From the NCBI RefSeq assembly GCF_900143625.1, contig NZ_FRFF01000040.1, positions 1 through 64,000 of the forward strand: DNA of 64,000 nt, given 5' to 3'. The position numbers and the translations under genes are program-made. This DNA comes from Nocardiopsis sp. JB363. GTDB lineage: Bacteria; Actinomycetota; Actinomycetes; Streptosporangiales; Streptosporangiaceae. Positions 43,885-52,469 of this stretch are shown one piece after another; position 1 is the first letter of the stretch; every line of letters begins with the position of its first letter. The notes beneath the pieces were generated by a model. The model had not been told where the DNA came from, searched no databases, and saw only the letters and a program-made list of their open reading frames with translations.

Positions 43885-44732
43885 TCTTCTAGATCTTGAA
43901 GTAGGCGATTAATGACGTTCAGAGACTGAGCTGGCGTCATCGCGCAACTCTGAGTGCTGCCGAACATGTCAGTAAAAAGCCTGACTTCATGCTCCTCTTC
44001 CAAATACATGCTAGTAACCGGGGTCTCCAGGTAAGCGATGCTGGCATCGCGGGGATCCATGAAGTCCATGATCACGTAGCTTCCCTCGGTTGACGGGTGG
44101 GCCCCTGCGGTGAAGGGGAGCACATAGATGCTGATGTTGTGCCGTGACGCCATGTGTGTCAGGTGTCGCAGCTGCTCACCCATCACCTGAGGCGACCCGA
44201 CGACACGGCGCAACGCTGCTTCGTCGATGAGGGCCATGAGCTTGGGGGGCTCCACACGGTGCAGAACACCTTGTCGTGTAATGCGGGCGGCTACACGCTG
44301 AGCAACCTCGTCATCATCTCTGACCTCGTTCGCGCGGAAGATGGCGTCTGCGTACTGATGTGTTTGTAGTAGGCCGGGGATCACTTGAGCCTGGTAGGTC
44401 CGTAGCGCACATGCTTCAGCCTCAAAGTCGGCCAGCATCTGGGGCATGAGGTTCTTATAGTGCGCCCACCACCCCTTCTTGCCTGCCAACTTCGATAGCT
44501 CGTGAAGGGTTGTTCGGGTCGCATCTTCGACTTGGTAGAGGTCGAGGAGCTTGTTCAGCGTCAGGGCAGGAACTGTTCTGGACTCGGCCTGTTCGATTTT
44601 GCTCAGGTTCGACTTGCCCATCCCGGCCTGCTTTGCTGCCTCGAAAAGTGTCAGTCCGGCCTCTGCGCGAAGACGGCGAAGTTCAGCGGAGAGGCGACGG
44701 CGGCGGACGCTGGGGCTGTAGGGAGCTGCCAT
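43881..44732 (-). CDS. XRE/DUF5753 transcriptional regulator (WhiJ-like)
   Basis: This is a cytoplasmic regulator of 283 residues. The N-terminal helix-turn-helix is 'RLRAEAGLTLFEAAKQAGMG' then 'KSNLSKIEQAESR'. The rest is the DUF5753 (Scr1-type) ligand-like domain, with 'LRTYQAQVIPGLLQTHQYAD', 'AALRRVVGSPQVMGEQLRHL' and 'VLPFTAGAHPSTEGSYVIMD' as landmarks. In Streptomyces, WhiJ-type proteins act with a neighbouring DUF397 protein to control development and antibiotic onset; that model applies to this pair by analogy. The local codon use is less GC-biased than average, consistent with accessory DNA. Confidence 0.9.
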   Translation of the reverse strand: MAAPYSPSVRRRRLSAELRRLRAEAGLTLFEAAKQAGMGKSNLSKIEQAESRTVPALTLNKLLDLYQVEDATRTTLHELSKLAGKKGWWAHYKNLMPQMLADFEAEACALRTYQAQVIPGLLQTHQYADAIFRANEVRDDDEVAQRVAARITRQGVLHRVEPPKLMALIDEAALRRVVGSPQVMGEQLRHLTHMASRHNISIYVLPFTAGAHPSTEGSYVIMDFMDPRDASIAYLETPVTSMYLEEEHEVRLFTDMFGSTQSCAMTPAQSLNVINRLLQDLEE

Positions 44733-44962
44733 GTGAGCACTCTAGCGGATTCTTCGGTCATATTGCGGAGTTCGCTTGACTTGAGTGGAGTCCACTCGCA
44801 CCATGGAACCTGTAGCCAGTGACTGGGCTCTCACTCAGGGTTCATGTGGCCAGGCTATGCCGTGCCCCTTTCCCTCCTCCGGGAAATCGTGAAGGCCGTC
44901 GGTCTTGCGGGTGCGTCGGATTGTCCATTTCCCTCACCTTTGTGACAGGAGTTCTGTTCGTC

Positions 44963-45529
44963 ATGCCCGTAAACGCCCCTTTGGCCGGTCTGCCCGACGT
45001 CACCCTCCCTCTCGGTGAACTGGTCCCGCGGTTCCAGCGGCACTACTTCACCGGGCCGGCCGACATCCGCTTCTTCAAGTCGCGCTGCTTCACCTTCGGC
45101 CGTTCGGTCCAGTATATGCCGCTGGTCCGCGCCTTCCTGGACACCTGCGCGGCCGAACGCGACACCGACTACCGGTACCTGTTCACCCTGCTCGGCAGCG
45201 AGCTCGCCAACAATGCTCTGACGCACTCCCGTTCGGGGGAGCCGTACGGCTTCTACACCCTCAAATGCGAACGCCGCGACAACGGCCTGCGCCTGACCTG
45301 CCGGGACCAGGGAAGCAAGCACACCGACCAGGCGAGCCGGCCGAATCGGTTCGAGCACCTGACCACCTGCGCCTCACGCCTGACCAGCGACGCCGAGTCC
45401 GGGCGCGGCCTGGCGATGATCGACTCCCTAGCCAGTAGCTGGGGCGACAACGGGTTCACCGGCACCCGGCAGGTCTGGTTCTTCCTGGCCGGAGACCTGT
45501 CCGGCAGTAGCTGGAACAGCCTGCTCTGA
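44963..45529 (+). CDS. GHKL ATP-binding protein (RsbW/anti-sigma-like)
   Basis: This 188-residue protein consists of a single HATPase_c domain. The N-box is 'LLGSELANNALTHSRSGEPY', G1 is 'LRLTCRDQGS', and G2 is 'SGRGLAMIDSLASSWG'. There is no kinase dimerisation helix, so it is like actinobacterial RsbW/PrsR anti-sigma or the ATP-binding proteins clustered with WhiJ/DUF397 genes (abaA-like loci). ATG 44963 has AGGAG 12 nt upstream; GTG 44942 is an alternative. It is divergent from the WhiJ-like gene, which completes the typical triad. Confidence 0.85.
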   Translation: MPVNAPLAGLPDVTLPLGELVPRFQRHYFTGPADIRFFKSRCFTFGRSVQYMPLVRAFLDTCAAERDTDYRYLFTLLGSELANNALTHSRSGEPYGFYTLKCERRDNGLRLTCRDQGSKHTDQASRPNRFEHLTTCASRLTSDAESGRGLAMIDSLASSWGDNGFTGTRQVWFFLAGDLSGSSWNSLL

Positions 45530-45660
45530 CCAGCAGGCTCCCTCAAGCACAGCACCACATCGCGACGTAGACGCGAAACGGGCCCAGAAAGCGCACCAAC
45601 GCCTTCCGGGCCCTCAACCCTAAATTCCGCACAGTCTCACGTGTTCAGAAAGCAGGATCA

Positions 45661-46080
45661 GTGACGCATCCTATCCCCGCACCCCGCCCGTCCAGCGACC
45701 CGCTCTATCGCACCCGCCCGGGTCTGCCCCAGTGTGGCCTGATCGTCGGCCCGGTCTGCCCCTCCTGCGCACACCCTTCCTGCCGCAGGATCCGCGCCGA
45801 ATGCCTGCCTCGACTGGGCGGTCACCTGGCCGAGTACCGCGACGAACACGCCTTCGCCGCCTCCCTCCAGGCCCGCAACCGGCACCTGATCATCTGGTAT
45901 GGGGAGAAAACCGGCTCCTACTGGGTGGCTTCCTCCACCGGCCTGGCCGAAGTCCCCGACGCGCAGACCCTCACCCGACTTCTGACCCCGGAACCGCCTC
46001 CCGCGCCGACACCTCCGTCACCGTTCCTGAGGCCGTACCTGAATCCGACGAACCCGAACCTGAACCCGGTCCTGATCTGA
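45661..46080 (+). CDS. Hypothetical small protein with Cys-rich N-terminus and Pro-rich tail
   Basis: This 139-residue protein follows the GHKL ATPase gene by 131 bp. 'CGLIVGPVCPSCAHPSCRRI' and the later Cys in 'RAECLPRL' (residues 25-49) could bind metal. A compact region 'HLIIWYGEKTGSYWVASSTG' follows, resembling small proteins often found beside DUF397/GHKL genes in Nocardiopsis-like genomes (pattern memory). The tail is Pro/Asn-rich. The start is GTG 45661 with AGGA upstream. The function is unknown. A 9-bp hairpin (46175-46193) lies about 95 bp after the stop. Confidence 0.6.
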   Translation: MTHPIPAPRPSSDPLYRTRPGLPQCGLIVGPVCPSCAHPSCRRIRAECLPRLGGHLAEYRDEHAFAASLQARNRHLIIWYGEKTGSYWVASSTGLAEVPDAQTLTRLLTPEPPPAPTPPSPFLRPYLNPTNPNLNPVLI

Positions 46081-46246
46081 TCCGATCCTCCCCACACCCG
46101 GGCCGGGTGGTGCCAGCGCGCATCACCCGGCCTGTGGACAACCCGGGGTATCCCGTTGTGCCGGCCACCATCTCGCGCCCTGAATCAGGGCGCCGTCAGA
46201 AGTAGCCCACGTATGGGCCGACCTCACGAGACCGACAGGGGAAGCC

Positions 46247-46456
46247 ATGAGCGAAAAGCCCACGGAATCAGGGAGCGTTCCGGGCGTGGGACGTGATGTG
46301 ACCGGATACGTGTTGGTCCCCGCGAGATGGGGCGAACACTACGAACAGCTCCTCGAAGAACACGACGACGCCGAGTCCGTGCGGATTCTGGAAGCCGTGC
46401 AGGAAGGGCGAGAGCAGGTCTTCACCCATGACGAGGCATGGGGAGACGAGGAGTGA
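46247..46456 (+). CDS. Small acidic hypothetical protein
   Basis: This is a 69-residue acidic protein ('EQLLEEHDDAESVRILEAVQ') with a good ribosome site (GGGGAAG) before ATG 46247. I do not recognise a family; its size and charge would suit an antitoxin or adaptor, but no toxin is adjacent. It lies 67 bp before the ParA-like gene in the same direction and may share its transcript. Confidence 0.55.
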   Translation: MSEKPTESGSVPGVGRDVTGYVLVPARWGEHYEQLLEEHDDAESVRILEAVQEGREQVFTHDEAWGDEE

Positions 46457-46523
46457 TGCGTCAGTGTTCCCTGCGTCGGGGCTACACGTCCCCTTCGATG
46501 GACGTCTCTCCCTTGGATGGCGG

Positions 46524-47555
46524 ATGACTTCGATAGCACTGTTCGACATCAAGGGCAGAAGCAGTAAAACCACGCTCGTCTACCACCTGGCACACATGTA
46601 CCAGCGGCAGGGCAAGTGTGTTCTGGCCATCGACCTGGATCCGCAGTCCAATCTCACTTCGTCGTTCCTGGACGAGGACGACCTCGCCTTCCTCTGGGAT
46701 GAGTCCGACCCGACCTTCCCCAGACACCAGGAAGCGCTCTTCTCCCGCTTCGGACTCGAAGGAGCCCGCACGATGGCGCACGCGGTCGAACCGATCGTCA
46801 GGGGGACAGGGGACATCCAGACGGTCGACCCCATCGAGGTGACCGAGAACCTATGGCTTGTGTCGGGTGACCTGGGGCTGAGTCGGTTCGAGGACGATTT
46901 TTCCAACAGTTGGGCACCGGGGTTCAGCGGTGACGAGAAGGCTCTGCGCACCACCTCGGCCTTCCACCGCATCATCCAGGACGCGCAACGGCGTATCGAT
47001 CCGGACATCACGCTGATCGACGTGGGGCCCAACCTGGGCGCGATCAATCGGGCGGCGCTGCTGTCCGCCGACACGGTTCTCATGCCCTTGGCGGCTGATC
47101 TGTTCTCGCTGCGTGGTCTGCGCAACCTGGGGCCCACACTCAGGGAATGGCGGCACAAGTGGCAGCGGGTGGTTCTTCCTTGGGCGCCGAAGGGACTCGA
47201 TCTTCCAGTCGGGCACATGAAGCCACTCGGCTACGTCATCATGCAGCCGGAGATGCGCCTGGACCGGCCGGTTCAGGCCTACCGTCGTTGGCTGGATCGG
47301 ATTCCGATGGTCTACGACCGCTTCGTCTTGGACGGAAGCGGAGACCCGGCAGGTACCGAGCACGAGATCGCCACCATCCGCAACTACCGCAGCCTCATGC
47401 CACTGGCCCATGACGCCCGAAAGCCCATGTTCGACCTACGTGCGGCCGATGGGGCCCTGGGCAGCACCCAGGCGTTCGTCCAGACCTGCTACCGGGACTT
47501 TCGGGACCTGATGGAGAAGATCGACGCCCGCCTCGCACAGACCGTGAACGATTGA
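46524..47555 (+). CDS. ParA/MinD-like ATPase with altered P-loop
   Basis: This is a 343-residue deviant-Walker ATPase. The P-loop is 'KGRSSKTTLVYHL' (K10 and K15 present) where the family has KGGVGKT, so two glycines are replaced. The A' motif 'DITLIDVGPNLGAINRAAL' and 'LAIDLDPQSNLTSSF' are typical of ParA. No ParB partner or parS-like repeats are nearby. This suggests a chromosomal or phage/plasmid-derived orphan working in localisation rather than partition. Upstream frame to 46428 is not needed. It is convergent with a phosphoesterase gene (25 bp). Confidence 0.8.
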   Translation: MTSIALFDIKGRSSKTTLVYHLAHMYQRQGKCVLAIDLDPQSNLTSSFLDEDDLAFLWDESDPTFPRHQEALFSRFGLEGARTMAHAVEPIVRGTGDIQTVDPIEVTENLWLVSGDLGLSRFEDDFSNSWAPGFSGDEKALRTTSAFHRIIQDAQRRIDPDITLIDVGPNLGAINRAALLSADTVLMPLAADLFSLRGLRNLGPTLREWRHKWQRVVLPWAPKGLDLPVGHMKPLGYVIMQPEMRLDRPVQAYRRWLDRIPMVYDRFVLDGSGDPAGTEHEIATIRNYRSLMPLAHDARKPMFDLRAADGALGSTQAFVQTCYRDFRDLMEKIDARLAQTVND

Positions 47556-47580
47556 GGAACCGGGTGGCTCCGGTCCCGGA

Positions 47581-48081
47581 TCAGTGGCCGGTCTCGACTC
47601 GATGTAGCCGCAGGTCGAGTCGACCGGCCTCGATCTCGGCCGTCATGTAGGTGTGGTGGGGCTGCCTACGGCGGTCGGTGGGCGAACCCGGGTTGAGCAA
47701 CCGCAGCCCGGTATCGGTGTGGGTGTCCCAGGGGATATGCGAGTGGCCGAAGACCAGTACGTCCACGTCGGGGAAGCGCTTCGCGCACCGTCTCTCCCGC
47801 CCCTGGGCCGCTCCTGTCTCGTGGACGACCGCGAAGCGTAGGTCGCCCAGGTCCGCACGCGCCACCTCGGGCAGCCGCTCGCGCAGCTCGGGTCCGTCGT
47901 TGTTGCCGTACACGCCGATGACCCGCTCGGCTCTCGCTTGAAGGGAGACCAGCGAATCGAGGTCGCACCAGTCGCCCGCGTGGATGACGACGTCCGCGCG
48001 GTCGACCTCCTCCCACACCTGAGCGGGAAGGTCGCGGGCACGTCGCGGCTGGTGGGTGTCGGAGATGATCAACAGACGCAT
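47581..48081 (-). CDS. YfcE/MJ0936-type metallophosphoesterase
   Basis: This small calcineurin-fold phosphodiesterase has 166 residues, the usual length. All metal motifs are present: 'IISDTHQPRRA' (D-x-H), 'VVIHAGDWCDLDS' (GDxxD), 'GVYGNNDGPEL' (GNND), 'FAVVHETG' and 'LVFGHSHIPW' (GHSH). The ATG at 48081 begins directly at the domain. The cellular substrate of this group is generally unknown. It is divergent from the NUDIX gene, with a structured leader between. Confidence 0.88.
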   Translation of the reverse strand: MRLLIISDTHQPRRARDLPAQVWEEVDRADVVIHAGDWCDLDSLVSLQARAERVIGVYGNNDGPELRERLPEVARADLGDLRFAVVHETGAAQGRERRCAKRFPDVDVLVFGHSHIPWDTHTDTGLRLLNPGSPTDRRRQPHHTYMTAEIEAGRLDLRLHRVETGH

Positions 48082-48335
48082 GGCCCGCACAGTACTCGGC
48101 GACCAGGTCGGGCAGCGTCTTCTGGAGCCGAATTCCTGCCCGGCCCTCTCCCGCACCTGAGCAGCACAGGTCACACCCGGTAGCCGTGGTGGGCCAGGGT
48201 GATCTCCTCGCGTTCAGCGAAGGTGAATATCCATCGTTTTTGCATGATTAACCCCTGTGACCTGCGGTGTTGCTGCGACGGTATGACACCGCCCGTCACA
48301 GATTTCCTTGAACCGAAGCAGTGACAACAGTTGGT

Positions 48336-48388
48336 ACCGACCACATCGGCTACCTGACGCTGGTGGTCGGTCCGGGTGTTACCGACCA
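48336..48388 (+). promoter_or_regulatory. Leader with two mutually exclusive stems before a NUDIX gene
   Basis: ACCGACCA occurs at 48336-48343 and 48381-48388, with its complement TGGTCGGT between them at 48364-48371. The middle strand can pair with the first (9 bp with one added pair) or the second (8 bp, 9-nt loop), not both, which is the geometry of an attenuator or switch. It ends 44 bp before the GTG at 48433. The rest of the 351-bp gap (48082-48432) is AT-richer and has no gene. Confidence 0.4.
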
Positions 48389-48432
48389 GTGCATGTGCTT
48401 CCCGGGACACTGCCGTGCCCTACTGTGCCGGT

Positions 48433-48963
48433 GTGAGTGCGCAATGGATGATCCACGGCGAGAAGCTCGTAGACGAGAACCGGCACATCCGGCTGTCCAC
48501 GGTCGACATCACCCTCCCGGATGGGGTGTCCTTCAGGCAGTACGTCGTGGTGATGCCCCCGGCCGCGATGACGCTGGTGGTCAACGACCAGCGCGAAGTG
48601 CTCCTGATGCGGCGGCACCGGTTCATCATCGACCGCTGGGTGTGGGAGCTGCCGGGCGGATACGTGGACGGCGCCGAGGACATCGAGGGCGCGGCGGCGC
48701 GTGAGGTCGAGGAGGAGACCGGGTGGCGTCCCCGCTCGATGGAGCACATGGTGACCTTCCAACCCGCGATCGGGTCGGTGGACCAACCCCAGATCCTCTA
48801 TCTGGCTCGCGGCGCTGATCTGACCGACACCCCTCCCGACATCAACGAGGCACAGGAGATCCGCTGGTGGCCTCTGGAGGAGGCAGCGAAGATGATCGAC
48901 CGCGGAGAGATCGTCGGTGCGTCCACCGTTGTGGCGGTGTACCGGGCGCTCACTCTGATGTGA
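48433..48963 (+). CDS. NUDIX hydrolase (ADP-ribose pyrophosphatase-like)
   Basis: This 176-residue enzyme has its Nudix box in 'ELPGGYVDGAEDIEGAAARE', continuing V-E-E-E-T-G-W. The upstream 'VVVMPPAAMTLVVNDQREVL' and 'MRRHRFIIDRWVWELPGGYV' and the downstream 'TFQPAIGSVDQPQILYLA' fit the ADP-ribose/sugar-nucleotide branch. GTG 48433 is the likely start (ATG 48448 is an alternative). It is preceded by a leader able to form alternative stems. It is the first of two NUDIX genes here. Confidence 0.85.
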   Translation: MSAQWMIHGEKLVDENRHIRLSTVDITLPDGVSFRQYVVVMPPAAMTLVVNDQREVLLMRRHRFIIDRWVWELPGGYVDGAEDIEGAAAREVEEETGWRPRSMEHMVTFQPAIGSVDQPQILYLARGADLTDTPPDINEAQEIRWWPLEEAAKMIDRGEIVGASTVVAVYRALTLM

Positions 48964-49102
48964 CGGCTTCTCCGGCGCGCACCGTGAATGAAGTTGCTTC
49001 AGTTCGGTAGACACCTGTGAGCTGGGGTTTTACGCAGCCTGTGGCAACACCGCAGGCTGGCCTTGGGGAGCGGCCAGAGCCAGCGGACGGTAGGCGCGGT
49101 GG

Positions 49103-49519
49103 TCACGGGCGCGACTGGGCGAACCAGGCCAGGACCGACCGCTTGTAGCCCTCGGGCATCGGCAGACCGGGCACCTCCGCCTCGGTGAACAGCCCGGCCT
49201 CCTTGTGTTCGCTGGAGACCACGACCGGGGCCTGGGAGTCGACGCGGCACCCGTAGGTGACGATGAAGACGTGCCGGTCGACCTGGGTGATGTGGTAGAT
49301 CCACGAGTCGAGGATGTCGGCTACCTGAACGGGCCAGCCCGTCTCCTCCTCGATTTCCCGGGCCAGGCACTCCTCAGGGGTCTCGTCGATCTCGATCTTG
49401 CCGCCGGGAAGTTCCCACTCGTCGCGTTCGTTGCGCAATAGCAGCACCCTGTCATCGCGGATGACGATGCCCTTGACCGAGATGGGGAACATGTGCGGGA
49501 CGTAGGGAGTGTCGGACAC
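49103..49519 (-). CDS. NUDIX hydrolase (MutT-like)
   Basis: This is a 138-residue single-domain NUDIX enzyme. The box is 'GGKIEIDETPEECLAREIEE', continuing E-T-G-W, preceded by the 'RVLLLRNERDEWELPGG' strand. The start is GTG 49519. The substrate is unknown; nucleotide-pool cleansing is plausible. It is convergent with the preceding NUDIX gene, with 139 bp between stops. Confidence 0.87.
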   Translation of the reverse strand: MSDTPYVPHMFPISVKGIVIRDDRVLLLRNERDEWELPGGKIEIDETPEECLAREIEEETGWPVQVADILDSWIYHITQVDRHVFIVTYGCRVDSQAPVVVSSEHKEAGLFTEAEVPGLPMPEGYKRSVLAWFAQSRP

Positions 49520-49676
49520 GGGAGGGCTCGCTTTCGAAGGCGTGCAGGATCGACACCGGCGAAGCTAGCAGGGAACCGCCTGTCCTTGGGCGGATCGTGC
49601 CTTGACAGGGGGTACCCACCCTGTTGATCCAACCTGACCCCTACCGGGGCCTGCAACGCTCCCATATTGACGGGGT

Positions 49677-50084
49677 GTGGACCTGAGCCTAGCCGTCTCA
49701 CGGAATGCACGCATGAGCGGAGACCGAGATGACGTCGTCGCCCACGCTCCATCCTTGGCGGTACTGCGCACACCTCAGGGAGTGACGGTCCCGATCAACG
49801 AAGACTTGGTGCCGCTCATCCCCCGGCTCTGGGACTTCGGTATTCGCACCCGGTCGAACTGTCAGGACTACAGGGCCATGTTGGCCGCTTCATCTCCTGG
49901 ACTGGCGGCGGGGGACCGCCGGTGCATCGACTTCTACGTCGACCGGATGTGGCTGGAACTGGAGGCGGAGGACGCCAAGGAGTTGGTGGGCTTGCTCAGC
50001 CGTGCCCCGCGCTCCGCCTGGCCCTGTCCTAGTGGGGCCTCACCGAGTCTTGGTGGTGTGTACGCCCGCTTCTGCCCGATCTAA
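49677..50084 (+). CDS. Hypothetical protein with NCQDY motif
   Basis: This 135-residue protein has 'GVTVPINEDLVPLIPRLWDF' then 'GIRTRSNCQDYRAML', a combination I recall from actinobacterial hypothetical proteins without assigned function. The C-terminal half has 'CIDFYVDRMWLELEAEDAKE' and ends with two more Cys. The start is GTG 49677 or ATG 49713. The upstream region contains an ACAGGG/CCCTGT repeat around GGTACC (49605-49624). It converges on the STAND-type ATPase gene. Confidence 0.6.
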   Translation: MDLSLAVSRNARMSGDRDDVVAHAPSLAVLRTPQGVTVPINEDLVPLIPRLWDFGIRTRSNCQDYRAMLAASSPGLAAGDRRCIDFYVDRMWLELEAEDAKELVGLLSRAPRSAWPCPSGASPSLGGVYARFCPI

Positions 50085-50135
50085 TCGGAATTCGAGGGAA
50101 GACGGCGCCCAACGCGCAACTTTGGAGTGATGAGA

Positions 50136-52469
50136 TTACCGGTTCGGTTCCTGGTCATCCCAGATCCATGGGTCTGCAGGAGATCCGTCAAGATCGCGAC
50201 CGTAAGGCAGAAATGGACTGGGGAGTTCGAAGAAAGAACCGGAATCCATGGACTCGCGATCCATTTCTTCCACTAGCGATTCCCATTCGCTTGAACGCAA
50301 ATGGATAATCAGGGGATCTTTGTCCAGATTTGATGAAGTGGTGCTATTGGCTATCTCTTTGATTTTCTCAAGGAGGATAAACGCCTTGTAGGAATTTGCA
50401 GGAGTGGCATCTAGGGCGTGGATTCCAAGTTTGAGGGCTGAATCGTGCTCTCCGATTCTGGCTAAGGTGTCCATTAGAAGGCCTGTCTGGTGTGTATTCC
50501 TCAAATCTGCGCTCCTGGATGCGCGCCGGGCGAGTTTTAGGGCATCTTCATTTTCGCCGATGTAATGCAGTAAACTGACTAGTTCAGATGCCCTTCCAGC
50601 ATCTGAAATGTCGATGTGATGGATTGCTTTCTTTGCGACTTGGAGGGCGAACCTAGGTTCCCCGAGCTTATACATTGCTCGTGCCAAGAAGGAAGCTCCG
50701 ACTGAGTCTGACGGGTCTAATCTATTGCTGGCCTGGAAGGCGAGCTTGGCAGCAGCGTGACTTTCTCCAGCCTCATTCAGGCTCATTGCTAATGCCGCAG
50801 ATGTAAACGTGTCATTAAGGTCGTTTTGTGGGGTTGCCCGGGTGGTGATTATTGCTGCAGATTCGACTTCCCCAAGGACTGTTAGTGTATCCGCTAGGCT
50901 AATTGCCCCGTGAATGTCTGCAGTATCCAAATATTCGATGGCTTGTGAAGCAATTTGAACGGCTGATTCGTGTTGTCCTGCTTCCTTTAGCTCTTCCGCT
51001 AGTATCGTAATGAAGTTTGTGTCGGCGGGGTTTGCGTGCTCAATGAACCACTTTAAGCCTCGTCGGTTTGGATCGACTTCTGGAGAAAGGGCCATCATTA
51101 GATGAATGGGAGAGGTTAACTCACGGGCGGGAGGAAGCATTAAGCACAGCCTGACTGTATGTCTCAAGAATCCACGTTCGCAAGCAGATTTAGCAATCTT
51201 GGCTAAATCATCGGGATCTGTGAGGTGGTTTTCTGTAGCCCTCCAGAATGACGGTGGGGGGCATAGTTCTACCCGCTCTTCTCGTCCAAATTGTTCCAGA
51301 TAATCCGCTAGTCGGTAATTGATTCCTCTGGTTTCAGGGGCGGATTTGCGTCGTTGGTGGCGGCGTGGTCGTGCTTGTCGCAAGGGAGACAGTCCGCCGT
51401 GCACGGGTTGGCTAGTTTCAACCAAGGCGTGTTCGACCCAGTCATCCTCAAGGGAATCGTATTCATCGTCGCAAATGTAGTCTTCGGAGCCCTCGTCCAA
51501 AAATCCTAAGGGAAGGTTCAGTCCAATTCCGAGACGGCGAGCATCCATTGCTGTATGCAATACGGCTTTTGCGCCAGGGGAAGCGGTTTGATAGCGACGA
51601 AGAAGTTCAGGTGCTCCTGCTAGGGTTTGTGCTAAGCGACCATTTCTGGTGTGTGCAAGTGCGTGGGCAAGTTGGCTGTCACCGTCCTCGGCTAACTTTT
51701 TTGCGGTCTCGATTTCGGATTCCTCGAAGCCGGAAGGCACCGGAAGTTGGCGGCCTTCCAAGAGCATTCTTACCTGGGCATGCTGATCTGCTGTGCCTGG
51801 TTTGGGTGGAGAGGTGTAGATGCGGGCGTAGCTCTCCCATAGCGTGCCCAGAACTAGAACTGGGGTACGGTCAGGAGTTGTGAGTAGAGTGTGTAGAGCC
51901 GCAGCTATGCGTTCTCCGAGGCCACCACTAGCACCGAGATAGTACTGAGCCTCATTGAGCCAGATCACGGTGTGCGGACTGATGTTCTCCAGGTCAGCTA
52001 ACGCTGCCTCGGCACGACTTGGGTCGAACGGATGCCATAACCGCCAACCGAGGTCTGCCAGCGGTTGGACAGCTTCCCAACAGGCGCGGGTCTTGCCGGT
52101 AGAGGAGGAACCGATCAGGACCACCATCCCGCTGCGCCCTTCACCCGCGGCTTCGACAATGTGTGTCAGTTCCTCATCGTGAGGTCGGCGCACGTAGGTG
52201 GGCAGGGTGACGGTTGAGCGCTGCGGCAGAGACCCACTACTGCCTGAACCGGATTGGGCATCGACTGCTGGGTGAACCTCGAGATTATGGGGATCCCAGT
52301 CCGAGATGGGAAGACCTAGCGAGTCAGACCGTGTGTCGGCAGGCGGTGCTTCGTCTGTCTTCACAGGGTGCAAGTTCACCGTGACTTGCTCCCCCTGTAT
52401 GAGAGTGGACTCCTGAACATCTCGGGCCAGATTGCGAGTTTCGTGGGAGCGTGGGTTGGGGGTGCTCAT
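50136..52469 (-). CDS. STAND-type P-loop NTPase with TPR-like repeats
   Basis: This is a large cytoplasmic protein of 777 residues. The N-terminal ~90 residues are disordered, with 'STLIQGEQVTVNLHP' and 'NLEVHPAVDAQ', resembling N-termini of actinobacterial ATP-binding TPR proteins. The P-loop is 'VVLIGSSSTGKTRACWEAV' (GxxxxGKT, about 120-127), and the Walker B-like strand is 'HTVIWLNEAQYYLG', with Asn-Glu in place of Asp-Asp/Glu. The region from about 460 to 740 consists of repeated Ala/Leu helical pairs (TPR-like, for example 'LYKLGEPRFALQVAKKAI'-type units). The 3' two-thirds (50136 to about 51700) is clearly poorer in G+C than any neighbour. The architecture fits sensor/effector conflict proteins, but no dedicated effector domain is recognisable. 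Confidence 0.75.
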   Translation of the reverse strand: MSTPNPRSHETRNLARDVQESTLIQGEQVTVNLHPVKTDEAPPADTRSDSLGLPISDWDPHNLEVHPAVDAQSGSGSSGSLPQRSTVTLPTYVRRPHDEELTHIVEAAGEGRSGMVVLIGSSSTGKTRACWEAVQPLADLGWRLWHPFDPSRAEAALADLENISPHTVIWLNEAQYYLGASGGLGERIAAALHTLLTTPDRTPVLVLGTLWESYARIYTSPPKPGTADQHAQVRMLLEGRQLPVPSGFEESEIETAKKLAEDGDSQLAHALAHTRNGRLAQTLAGAPELLRRYQTASPGAKAVLHTAMDARRLGIGLNLPLGFLDEGSEDYICDDEYDSLEDDWVEHALVETSQPVHGGLSPLRQARPRRHQRRKSAPETRGINYRLADYLEQFGREERVELCPPPSFWRATENHLTDPDDLAKIAKSACERGFLRHTVRLCLMLPPARELTSPIHLMMALSPEVDPNRRGLKWFIEHANPADTNFITILAEELKEAGQHESAVQIASQAIEYLDTADIHGAISLADTLTVLGEVESAAIITTRATPQNDLNDTFTSAALAMSLNEAGESHAAAKLAFQASNRLDPSDSVGASFLARAMYKLGEPRFALQVAKKAIHHIDISDAGRASELVSLLHYIGENEDALKLARRASRSADLRNTHQTGLLMDTLARIGEHDSALKLGIHALDATPANSYKAFILLEKIKEIANSTTSSNLDKDPLIIHLRSSEWESLVEEMDRESMDSGSFFELPSPFLPYGRDLDGSPADPWIWDDQEPNR

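Noticed and set aside
46524-47555. Plasmid-type partition locus
   Set aside because: There is no ParB gene, parS-like repeat or replication gene near the ParA-like ATPase.
49605-49624. ACAGGG/CCCTGT repeat around GGTACC as an operator
   Set aside because: Arms are only 6 bp and the neighbouring genes give no regulator; likely chance, though mentioned with the adjacent gene.
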